Source: Nocardiaceae bacterium (GTDB lineage Bacteria; Actinomycetota; Actinomycetes; Mycobacteriales; Mycobacteriaceae). Taken from it: 36,813 nucleotides of DNA. Both the position numbers and the translations under genes were made by a program. Below are positions 24,961 to 32,115 of the stretch, one piece after another (the stretch's first letter is position 1; each line of letters starts with the position of its first letter). The stretch spans positions 1-36,813 of the forward strand of contig JAJFUQ010000136.1 of NCBI GenBank assembly GCA_021372355.1, read 5' to 3'. A model generated the notes under the pieces. It was not told where the DNA came from, searched no databases, and saw nothing but the letters and a program-made list of their open reading frames with translations.

Positions 24961-26364
24961 GTGGTGCCGACGGTGAATACCGACCAACACGCGGCCGTCG
25001 CTGAACTGCGGCGCAGCTTCTTGCTGCGCACCTTCGCGGCGGCCGGCGGATTCGCTGCGACATTCGTGTTGAGTGCCATCGCGCTGCGCACGATGAGCAA
25101 CCGCGATGCAGCGGTTTTTCTCGCGATGTTGGCGGCACTGCCGATCGGGTCTCTGATCGGCAGGCTTGGACTCGGGATGAACCTCGTGCGCCTGCTTCCG
25201 GCCGCGAAAGACCCGCACATGCAACGGGTCATCATGGGTACCCATCTGCGCGCGACCTTTTATCTGTGTATCGTGAGCGCGCCCGTCGTGTCCGCCGTGG
25301 CCGCTCTTGGTATTCGCGAAAACCTCACGCAGTACATCCTCGTCGTGGTTCTCACGACGACACTCATCACCGTCGAGTCGGTCCGACTCACCTTCGGTGA
25401 CTTGTTTGCCATCCAAGGCCGTGTCATGGCTGCGGTTGCCGCAAGTCATTATTTTCGGACGATGACGTCGTTGCCGATCGTCGCGATCCTGGTGTTCGTC
25501 CTACACCTGCCCGGACTCGTCCCTGTCTTGGCGACCTACACCGCTGCGGCGACGATGCAGATGTTGGTTGCCGGCTTCCGTGCGCGGCACTACTACACGC
25601 TCAGGGGCCACATTCGGGGAAGTCTGATTCCGGTCGTGCGTTCGGGATTCGGTCTGGCAGTCCCGATGATCACCAGCTTCCTGTTCTTCTCCGGCACGAT
25701 CTGGCTTGCGGCAGGCCTATTTGCGCCGCGGGACGCCGCCCAATATGCCGCGGCTGCGGCCCTTGCGACGCAGGCGGCCGTGTTGGAATCACTGGCTGTC
25801 ACCGCTGCGACACCGGTGTCCTCTCGGTTGTGGCATCACGGACGGCGCCACTTCGCCGTCGAAATCTTGAGTTCGATCGCGGTGCTCAGCGCGGTCGTGA
25901 CCTTTGTCGTTTTCGTTGGCACCGTGGTCCTTGGGAAGTGGATTCTGGGCTTCGCCTACGGGGCCGACATGGTCGGTGCGTATGCGGTTCTCGTGATCCT
26001 GACGGCGGCGGCTGTCGTTCGGGCATCGTTCGGGGTGAATATCACTCTGCTCCACATCGCGGGTAAGACGCGAGAGTCAGCGCGCACCGCGTTCGTCATG
26101 ACCATCGTCTTTATGCCGGTCGTGTTCCTGATCGCGTGGTTCGGTGGACCTATCAGCTTGGCAATCGCGTCGTCTGTCGCGTCGATCGCAATCGTTGCAG
26201 TTCAATGGCTGACCGCCGCCAAGTCGGTTGGGCCCGAACTCAATGGCGGGCACGCGACCCTCCGCGAGGGCATGCTCCTCACGCCACATCCACATGTCGA
26301 CGTTGTGTCGGCGTGGAAGACGCTGCGGAGCGCGCGAGGCGGGCCGGTCGAGGTCTCGACGTGA
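24961..26364 (+). CDS. Wzx-like oligosaccharide flippase
   Basis: A 467-residue polytopic membrane protein of the MOP flippase superfamily, expected to move lipid-linked repeat units across the membrane. About 12 hydrophobic segments are visible, beginning LLRTFAAAGGFAATFVLSAIAL and ending ISLAIASSVASIAIVAVQWL, with family-like NRDAAVFLAMLAALPIGSLIGRLGL early and MITSFLFFSGTIWLAAGLFAPRDAAQYAAAAALA in the middle. Start is uncertain: GTG 24961, GTG 24964 and GTG 24973 all fit, with no strong ribosome binding site. Its stop overlaps the next GTG (GTGA), so it is coupled to the polymerase gene. Confidence 0.85.
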   Translation: MVPTVNTDQHAAVAELRRSFLLRTFAAAGGFAATFVLSAIALRTMSNRDAAVFLAMLAALPIGSLIGRLGLGMNLVRLLPAAKDPHMQRVIMGTHLRATFYLCIVSAPVVSAVAALGIRENLTQYILVVVLTTTLITVESVRLTFGDLFAIQGRVMAAVAASHYFRTMTSLPIVAILVFVLHLPGLVPVLATYTAAATMQMLVAGFRARHYYTLRGHIRGSLIPVVRSGFGLAVPMITSFLFFSGTIWLAAGLFAPRDAAQYAAAAALATQAAVLESLAVTAATPVSSRLWHHGRRHFAVEILSSIAVLSAVVTFVVFVGTVVLGKWILGFAYGADMVGAYAVLVILTAAAVVRASFGVNITLLHIAGKTRESARTAFVMTIVFMPVVFLIAWFGGPISLAIASSVASIAIVAVQWLTAAKSVGPELNGGHATLREGMLLTPHPHVDVVSAWKTLRSARGGPVEVST

Positions 26365-27668
26365 GACCGGTTGGTGGCGTGAAGCGCGTGTGGTGGCTGT
26401 CGCCGGTCACCATCACACTATTGCTCAACCTGATGGCGGTCATCGCGACGGCGCTAGTGAGCGATTCCACGTTTCGCAAGCTGTGGCGAACACCCAAGTC
26501 GGTCACCGGGCACACGTTGATGCTCTTCACCACCGCGAGTCTGACGATGGCCGTGGGCGCGCTGCTGGTCGCGCTGCTTGCGCCGGCGATCCCCCCGCGG
26601 GCTACCTGGCCGGCGCTCAAACCGACCGAACTCCGGATACTGCGCACCGCGAGCACGGTCCTGGTGTTTCTCACCTGCGCGGGCTACATCGCCTTCATCG
26701 GACTCGCGGCGCGCCACGGTGTCGGACTGTCTCAGCTGAGCGGCCTGGCCGATCTCAAGGACCAACTGGGTACGATTCCCGGCGTCACCACAATGACGCA
26801 GTTCGGACCCGCAGCGGTGGTTGTTACGACGCTCGAGATGTGCGCCGCCCCGAACCGCCGGTCGTACGCCAAGCTCGGGGCAGTTCTCGCGCTGGCTGCA
26901 CTGCGTGCGTTCCTTCTTGCGGAGCGGTTGGCCCTCATCGAATTGGCCTTGCCGATCGTGGTCGTTCTGGCCATGTTCTCGGTGTCGCGTCGGGACCGAC
27001 TCGTCAACCGTGTCCTTCCGACGATCGCGATCCCAGTTCTGTTTGCGATCTTCGCAGCTTTCGAGTACTCCCGAAGCTGGCTGTCTTACTACAAGGACGC
27101 GCTGGGTGGAAGTTTTCTGGTTTTCGCGTTCGAGCGACTCGGCGGCTATTACATCACCGCACTCAACAACGGCCACATCTACCTGACGAGATTCCTGTCG
27201 CCGGACACCCGATGGCCCGACGAGGCGTTCCAGATTGTGTGGCGTTTCCCCGGAACGGGGAGCGGTGACCTCCAAGGGCATCTGTCCGGCCACGCGGACC
27301 CAGATTGGTCGTCGGTGCTCGCTTCGATGGGCAATCCCGAGTTCAACAATCCCAGCGGCTATGGAACGGTGCTCGCCGATTTCGGGATCGTCGGCGGCAT
27401 GATCTGGTTCGGTATCGCCGGCGTGATCGGCGGACTCCTCTATCGCGGCTTTCTCCAGGGTAACTACGGCGGGCTGCTCTTTTATCCGGTGTATTTCGTT
27501 GGCCTGCTCGACGTGCCGCGCACGATCACGTGGACGACCGGCCGAACGTTCCCGACACTGCTCGCCTTGACCGTTGTCTGGGTTGCGCTGGTCGCAGCTC
27601 GAAATCGGCAGCGGCGGCAGTCGCTCGCTGACCTGCCCGCTTGCTCGCCGACGACGGAGTCTGTGTGA
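26361..27668 (+). CDS. Wzy-like polysaccharide polymerase
   Basis: A 435-residue membrane protein with about ten hydrophobic segments and a large extracytoplasmic loop (about 250-340) that includes SWLSYYKDALGGSFLVFAFERLGGYY and NPEFNNPSGYGTVLADFGIVGG. This topology and its place right after the flippase are those of Wzy polymerases, whose sequences are otherwise poorly conserved. Start GTG 26361 overlaps the flippase stop. Longer readings from 26136 lie over the flippase gene and are not credible. Its TGA overlaps the ATG of the acpS-like gene, linking polymer synthesis and carrier-protein priming in one operon. Confidence 0.82.
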   Translation: MRPVGGVKRVWWLSPVTITLLLNLMAVIATALVSDSTFRKLWRTPKSVTGHTLMLFTTASLTMAVGALLVALLAPAIPPRATWPALKPTELRILRTASTVLVFLTCAGYIAFIGLAARHGVGLSQLSGLADLKDQLGTIPGVTTMTQFGPAAVVVTTLEMCAAPNRRSYAKLGAVLALAALRAFLLAERLALIELALPIVVVLAMFSVSRRDRLVNRVLPTIAIPVLFAIFAAFEYSRSWLSYYKDALGGSFLVFAFERLGGYYITALNNGHIYLTRFLSPDTRWPDEAFQIVWRFPGTGSGDLQGHLSGHADPDWSSVLASMGNPEFNNPSGYGTVLADFGIVGGMIWFGIAGVIGGLLYRGFLQGNYGGLLFYPVYFVGLLDVPRTITWTTGRTFPTLLALTVVWVALVAARNRQRRQSLADLPACSPTTESV

Positions 27669-28051
27669 TGCCATACCGGGTGGGTTGCGACGTCATGTCG
27701 GTCGCTGAGGTCAAGGACAGCATCGCAATACTCGGCGAGCGGTACCTCGAACGGGTTTATACGCCGCACGAGTTGTCGTCGTCGGCCGGTTCTGACCAGG
27801 CATCCCGTCTCGCCGCGCGTTTCGCCGCGAAGGAAGCCGTACTCAAGGTCCTTCGGGTGACAGGACCGATGCCTTGGCGTGACATTCAGATCTGCCGAGT
27901 CAGCGATGGATCGTGCCGGGTTGAACTGGCTGGGTACGCCTTGGCCGCGGCAGAGCAGATTGGAATGAGCGAAATCGAGATCTCCATCTCACACCACGGG
28001 GACGTCGCCATGGCGGTTGCGCTCGGTGAATTCCGGCGACTCGGCGATTAG
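27668..28051 (+). CDS. acpS: Holo-[acyl-carrier-protein] synthase (AcpS-type PPTase)
   Basis: Transfers 4'-phosphopantetheine from CoA to a serine of a carrier protein. The 127 residues show GCDVMSVAEV at the start (family GIDIVEIxRI; Asp 8 binds Mg), RFAAKEAVLKVL with Glu 56 and Lys 55, and the late block ISISHHGDVAMAVAL. AcpS length is usual. The ATG at 27668 shares a base with the TGA of the polymerase gene (TGATG), so it is translated with the polysaccharide operon. It converges with the carrier protein gene and overlaps it by 4 bp. A second, housekeeping AcpS should exist elsewhere in the genome, which makes this copy look dedicated. Confidence 0.92.
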   Translation: MPYRVGCDVMSVAEVKDSIAILGERYLERVYTPHELSSSAGSDQASRLAARFAAKEAVLKVLRVTGPMPWRDIQICRVSDGSCRVELAGYALAAAEQIGMSEIEISISHHGDVAMAVALGEFRRLGD

Positions 28052-28326
28052 CCGGACACTCCCAAGCTCACGAGAGCCTGATTGATTGTGGAAATCGATT
28101 CGAAGGTCGAACGCTGCATCAATTCGTCGGGGAACTCCATGTCGAACAGGTCCTCCAACGCGATCATCACATTGACGGACGCGTGCGAGGTCATGCCGGC
28201 CGCGTACAGATTGTCGGCGCTCGCAAGGGTGGAAACGTCCACGATGAGCTTGCCGTGCGTCGACAGAATTTCACGGATCTTCGCCTCGTGCACAATTCCC
28301 CAATCGTCGTCGAAGGTGTCGGACAA
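28048..28326 (-). CDS. Acyl carrier protein, probable partner of the amino acid:carrier ligase
   Basis: A 92-residue carrier protein. Helix I is KIREILSTHGKL, and the phosphopantetheine site is GMTSHASV with Ser 47 in place of the usual GxDSL serine; helix II follows as NVMIALEDLFDMEFPDELM, then RSTFESISTINQAL. The combination of G(M/L)(T/S)S-x-ASV and MxALE-x-x-FD-(I/M)EFPD is, as I recall, the type of carrier that accompanies synthetase-like amino acid:carrier ligases in rhizobia. The likely start is a TTG at 28326 with GAGG 4 nt upstream; GTG at residue 12 is an alternative. Last gene of the minus-strand run; overlaps the acpS end tail to tail. Confidence 0.88.
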   Translation of the reverse strand: MSDTFDDDWGIVHEAKIREILSTHGKLIVDVSTLASADNLYAAGMTSHASVNVMIALEDLFDMEFPDELMQRSTFESISTINQALVSLGVSG

Positions 28327-28352
28327 ACTACCTCGATACTATCGGCGCTTGC

Positions 28353-29618
28353 TCAGCTACCCGCGGTGAGCAGTGCAAGCATGGCTTCATAGATCGATTG
28401 AGCTTGATCGTGGTCGGCGGCGGTGCCGTGGACCGTCAGGAGTGAGTCTTCGAACATGCCCGCTCCGGTGCGTCCCGACGACTCGTATCTGTTTACGGAA
28501 ACGCCTTCCACACCGGGCAACGCGGCGAACTTCTCGACTGACGTCGGCGGAATCGACACGATCGCACCCAACGGCGGTTGCAAGCGGTAAAAGAATGTCA
28601 CCGACTCTGTGGGTGCGGAGAGCGCTATGGTCGGCGTCCAGCCGAGTGCGAGTTCACAGGCGAGAGCTTTCAACGAGACTCCGGTCTGCCGCTCGACCAA
28701 TTCGGGCACTCCGGGACCTCCGACCCGGCCGTTGACCTCGATGATGCGGGGCCCGTCCGGCGTGATCTTGATTTCCGTGTGAAGGACGCCGTGCGAGGCC
28801 TGACAACCGACCGCTGCGGCGATCGCGCAGTCGGACACTTCAGACAGTTGGTGTGCGGACAATTTGCTCGGCATGAGTGCGCCGGTCGATCGCAGTCCAT
28901 CCTGCGGCATTTTGCCGCGCACTCCGATCACCTGAACATTGCTGTTGATCACGGCACATTCGACGGATACGAAGTCCGAAAATCCGTCCTGGTTGCCGAC
29001 GCCAGGCAGGAACTCCTCGAGGATCATGTCGCGCGATCGACCGCCGTCCCAGATCTCAATCAGGTGGGCGCGGAGATCGTCGAGGTTGCCGATGATTGCG
29101 GTGTCGACCGCGGCCTCGCCTTCCTGCGGTTTGCAGACCGCTGGGAATGGAAAGTCGCTGACTTGATCGAGGAGCGTCTGGACTTCGGTGTTGCCCGGCA
29201 GGGACACGTATCGAGGACCTGGCATACCGCTCGCCTCGAGTGCGATGCGTTGCTGAAGCTTGTTTGACATTCGGCGGGTCGCGGTGGGCGAGTGGTACGC
29301 CAGTCCGAGGCGATGCGCGATTGCTGCGGTTCGCGTGAGATGACGGTCGGAAAAGCACGTAATACCGCCGATCTCGGCGGCCTGGAGCGAACTCGCGGCA
29401 CTGTCGTCGTTGAGGTCCGAAATATTGACGACATCGCCGAACCGTCGCATCAATCGGCTATCGATCGGGGAAGGTGGCGCCTCGCCGTCGACCACCCACA
29501 CATAACGCCATCTCGAGGCGCTGATCTGGGCCATTTCGAGGAAGTTGAGACCGTCCTCCTGGAACATGATGCCGAGCCGGGGCAGCGGCGCCTTGCCATC
29601 GTTACTGTCGAGGTTCAC
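28353..29618 (-). CDS. ATP-grasp ligase A
   Basis: A 421-residue ATP-grasp enzyme, a fold that forms an acyl phosphate from a carboxylate and passes it to an amine or thiol. It has an N-terminal Rossmann-like domain (13-110), the ATP-binding Lys in VCKPQEG (K163), the hinge MILEEFLPG (~200), and the Mg site TEIKITPDGPRIIEVNGRVGG with E282, E294, N296 and R298. The C-terminal 110 residues form a lid-like domain. Overall it resembles amino acid ligases of the L-amino acid/BtrJ type. Start GTG 29618 with GAGG 9 nt upstream. The paralogue B ends 56 nt before it. Substrates are unknown; an aminoacyl-carrier or sugar amine are reasonable guesses. Confidence 0.85.
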   Translation of the reverse strand: MNLDSNDGKAPLPRLGIMFQEDGLNFLEMAQISASRWRYVWVVDGEAPPSPIDSRLMRRFGDVVNISDLNDDSAASSLQAAEIGGITCFSDRHLTRTAAIAHRLGLAYHSPTATRRMSNKLQQRIALEASGMPGPRYVSLPGNTEVQTLLDQVSDFPFPAVCKPQEGEAAVDTAIIGNLDDLRAHLIEIWDGGRSRDMILEEFLPGVGNQDGFSDFVSVECAVINSNVQVIGVRGKMPQDGLRSTGALMPSKLSAHQLSEVSDCAIAAAVGCQASHGVLHTEIKITPDGPRIIEVNGRVGGPGVPELVERQTGVSLKALACELALGWTPTIALSAPTESVTFFYRLQPPLGAIVSIPPTSVEKFAALPGVEGVSVNRYESSGRTGAGMFEDSLLTVHGTAADHDQAQSIYEAMLALLTAGS

Positions 29619-29674
29619 CTCTTACCGCCTCACGCGCACTGGTAGAAATGCTAGCTATCGTTTGTGCGGAATGG

Positions 29675-30931
29675 TCAATCGATAAGCGACTGCATCTGGC
29701 GGAATACCTTCAGTGCGGCTGAGTGGTTCGCTGCGCGGCCTCGAAGCGTCAACAACGAACTATCGATCGTTCCGACTCCGATCGCGCCGGCCGATTCGAG
29801 TCGGAGCACCTCGGACGACTCGACACCTGGCTGCGACAGCAGCTGTTCGACTTCTGTGGGATCGATGGAGACGGCCCGATCGAGCGGTGCCTGCAGGCGG
29901 AAGAAATAGGAGACGTAACCAGGTGACGGCGCGAGATCGACGTCGTCGACAAGCCCGAGTGCGATTTCGCACGCGAGAGTACGCATGGCAACACCAGTTT
30001 GCGCGAAAACCATATCAGGGAGCGACCCGCCTCCCACCCGGCCGTTGACCTCGATAAGGCGGGGCCCGCCAAGCGTCAACTTGATCTCCGTGTGGAGGCA
30101 CCCATCCGTGACGCCGATGGCGGTGGCGGCCGCAACGGCGTACGCGGCAATTGCCTGGTCGTCCTCTTGAGAGAGACCGCTCGGAAGAACGTCGCCGGTT
30201 TCACGAAGGCCGGGCGCCATGGGGGACTTGCCGTGAATACCAAGAACCCGCACGGTGCCATCGAAGACGGCGCACTCGACGGACACGAAGTCCGCGAGAC
30301 CGTTCACTGTTCCGCGGCCGCGAATGAACTCTTCGAGAATCATGTTCCGGGCGCGGCCGCCCCGCCAGATATTGGTGAGGTGGATCCGGAGGTCCTCGAG
30401 GTTATCGACCACCGCGGCGTCGAACGATGCGGCGCCTTCTTGGGGCTTGCATACCGCCGGAAACGGGCAGTTGGTGGCCATCTCGATCAGTGCGTCGACA
30501 TCGGCGTCTCCGGGAAGCGGAAGGTAGGCCGGTCCGGGGAGGCCGACTTCGTCGAGTGCGCGCCGTTGGGCAAGCTTGTTCGACAAGCGCGCGGCTGCGA
30601 TTGGAGGATGATATCGAAGGCTCAATCGGCTGGCGATCGCCGCGGCACGCACGATATTGCGGTCTGAAAAACACGTGATGCCGTCGATGTGTGCAGCGTC
30701 GACAAGCTCAGTGGCGGCATCGTCGTCCAAGCCCGCGATGTCGATGACGTCGCCGAACCGACGCATGAGCCGCCGGTCGGTTGAGTCCGCCGGAGTCGCG
30801 CTGTCGATGATCCACACATATCTCCAGCGACCTGAGCCGATCTGGGCGAGCTTGAGAAACTGCACTCCATGGCGATCGAAAATCACGCCCAGGCGCGGGA
30901 TGTGCGCCGTGGCGTCCATATTGGGCTTCAC
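29675..30931 (-). CDS. ATP-grasp ligase B, paralogue of A
   Basis: A 418-residue paralogue of ligase A, collinear throughout (RLGVIFDRHGVQFLKLAQIGSGRWRYVW split around residue 30; LMRRFGDVIDI; ITCFSDR). Key residues are kept: K162 in VCKPQEG, MILEEFIRG, E282, E294, N296 and R298 (TEIKLTLGGPRLIEVNGRVGG). Differences lie in the loop between the hinge and Mg site (LGIHGKSPMAPGLRETG against VIGVRGKMPQDGLRSTG) and in the C-terminal domain, so the pair may use different substrates or form a heterodimer. Start GTG 30931; a ribosome site AAGGCAGCGAG precedes it, and a candidate iron box lies 34 nt upstream. Confidence 0.85.
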   Translation of the reverse strand: MKPNMDATAHIPRLGVIFDRHGVQFLKLAQIGSGRWRYVWIIDSATPADSTDRRLMRRFGDVIDIAGLDDDAATELVDAAHIDGITCFSDRNIVRAAAIASRLSLRYHPPIAAARLSNKLAQRRALDEVGLPGPAYLPLPGDADVDALIEMATNCPFPAVCKPQEGAASFDAAVVDNLEDLRIHLTNIWRGGRARNMILEEFIRGRGTVNGLADFVSVECAVFDGTVRVLGIHGKSPMAPGLRETGDVLPSGLSQEDDQAIAAYAVAAATAIGVTDGCLHTEIKLTLGGPRLIEVNGRVGGGSLPDMVFAQTGVAMRTLACEIALGLVDDVDLAPSPGYVSYFFRLQAPLDRAVSIDPTEVEQLLSQPGVESSEVLRLESAGAIGVGTIDSSLLTLRGRAANHSAALKVFRQMQSLID

Positions 30932-30964
30932 CTCGCTGCCTTCCGTAATTCATGGAACCAAAGT

Positions 30965-30983
30965 TGAGGTAAGGCTATCCGAA
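30965..30983 (-). promoter_or_regulatory. Candidate DtxR/IdeR iron box before ligase B
   Basis: On the minus strand TTCGGATAGCCTTACCTCA matches the IdeR consensus TTAGGTTAGSCTAACCTAA at 15 of 19 positions. It contains TAGCCT, which could serve as the -10 element, a common arrangement at IdeR-controlled promoters. A transcript starting here would read ligase B, then ligase A and the carrier protein. Confidence 0.45.
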
Positions 30984-31006
30984 CGGGGGAGCGCTGGATG
31001 TCCTCG

Positions 31007-31939
31007 CTATAGATGAAGAGCGGCGCGAACGTGCTGGCTCCACCGCGATGTCTGCAGTCCATGCGTGCGTAACAGGGCCAGAGCGAACCGCTCCAGTCCA
31101 AACCCGACGCACGCGCTGTGTGCCACGTTGCCGTTAGCGGTTCGAATGTCGAAGTGCGAGCCGAAGTGATCACGATGGTAGTTGCCGGATGCGATCGCAG
31201 TGCCGTCGTGCGAGTCGCCGTATAGGCGAACGACCAGTTCGGTCTTGAGGCTTTCTCCGCGCTGCGACCGCGCCAAGATCCGCCCCGCCCGACCGAAGAA
31301 TGGATCGTTCGCGGGCACGGCTTCGACCTCGAGTCCGAGATCTTGAACCAAGGAGATTGAGCGACTGAGGAACTCGCTCCGATGGGCTACGGCCTGATCA
31401 GGGGTTCCGGCGTGGACGAACTCCCGAATTCGGAATGCTTGCATCCGTGCGGGGTCGATCGCGGGTTCGTGCCGGAAACAGTAACCCGACACATCAAGCG
31501 TCCGACCGGACTCAGGCAGTTGTCCGGTGAGGATCGGATAGCTCGAGTGGCACGCCGCGGGCACGAGCATGGAGTCCGTTGGAGTCAGAAAGTGGCTCCA
31601 GTCCGCGCCGTCTTCCCGGGCGGCGAGCAATGCTGCGTGGTTCCGGTCGTCACCGGTAAATGTACTGATTTCGCCGGTGAGGTTGGGGAAGGACTCCAGA
31701 TAGCCGGTGCGCTCGAAGGCTTCGCGCGGGAACAGCGGAGGAAACCGCAGGACTTCGGGCGCGAGATCGCCGGCGGCGCGCGAAATGGCAGAGTTGAGGC
31801 CGTCAATGATTGCTTCGAATTCGCCCGACCGGCCGAAGGAACCCGGAATGCTTCCGAGGATGACTAATCCAGCATCGACCAATTCGTCTCGGAAGGCTTG
31901 GTGGAGCGCGAGCAGGCTCGACTGATCGGGGGTTGTCAA
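31007..31939 (-). CDS. Class II synthetase-like amino acid--[carrier protein] ligase
   Basis: A 310-residue homologue of the catalytic core of atypical seryl-tRNA synthetases, without a tRNA-binding domain. Known relatives from Bradyrhizobium and Agrobacterium adenylate a small amino acid (Gly or Ala) and load it on a carrier protein. Visible: motif 2 YCFRHEPAIDPARMQAFRIREFV (split at residues 153-175; Arg 156), motif 3 GFGLERFALAL (Arg 284), and C130 (VPAACHSS), E158 (FRHEP) and C277 (HSACVGFG), which match the three zinc ligands that hold the amino acid's amine. Start is a TTG at 31939 with GAGAGG 8 nt upstream; the longer frame is not conserved. Gene order puts its carrier and two ATP-grasp ligases downstream. 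Confidence 0.88.
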   Translation of the reverse strand: MTTPDQSSLLALHQAFRDELVDAGLVILGSIPGSFGRSGEFEAIIDGLNSAISRAAGDLAPEVLRFPPLFPREAFERTGYLESFPNLTGEISTFTGDDRNHAALLAAREDGADWSHFLTPTDSMLVPAACHSSYPILTGQLPESGRTLDVSGYCFRHEPAIDPARMQAFRIREFVHAGTPDQAVAHRSEFLSRSISLVQDLGLEVEAVPANDPFFGRAGRILARSQRGESLKTELVVRLYGDSHDGTAIASGNYHRDHFGSHFDIRTANGNVAHSACVGFGLERFALALLRTHGLQTSRWSQHVRAALHL

Positions 31940-32115
31940 ATGTGATGCCTCTCTGATTGGGATGGCTCGAGAGTCCGAGGGTCTGATGTGAACTCTAAGG
32001 CGGAGATGCTCTCTTGTCCGTTTCAGGGCAATTGCTGGGTGATTACGGCCACGACCAGACCTTCCGGAATGCCCTGGGATTGGATCGAACTTGCCATGAC
32101 TGGGAGACTGGACAA

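Noticed and set aside
23634..25235. 533-codon minus-strand open frame across the Wzz- and Wzx-like genes
   Set aside because: Covers two coding genes on the other strand, has no recognisable domain and a shadow-like composition.
26454..27674. 406-codon minus-strand open frame opposite the Wzy-like gene
   Set aside because: Charged, repetitive composition typical of the antisense of a membrane protein; no motif.
29619..29674. Iron box between the two ATP-grasp genes
   Set aside because: GATAGCTAGC is palindromic but does not match the DtxR/IdeR consensus; at most a weak internal promoter.
30932..31939. Classifying the synthetase-like gene as a second seryl-tRNA synthetase
   Set aside because: At 310 residues it lacks the N-terminal tRNA-binding coiled coil, its motif 2 is of the carrier-protein ligase type, and it is clustered with a carrier protein.
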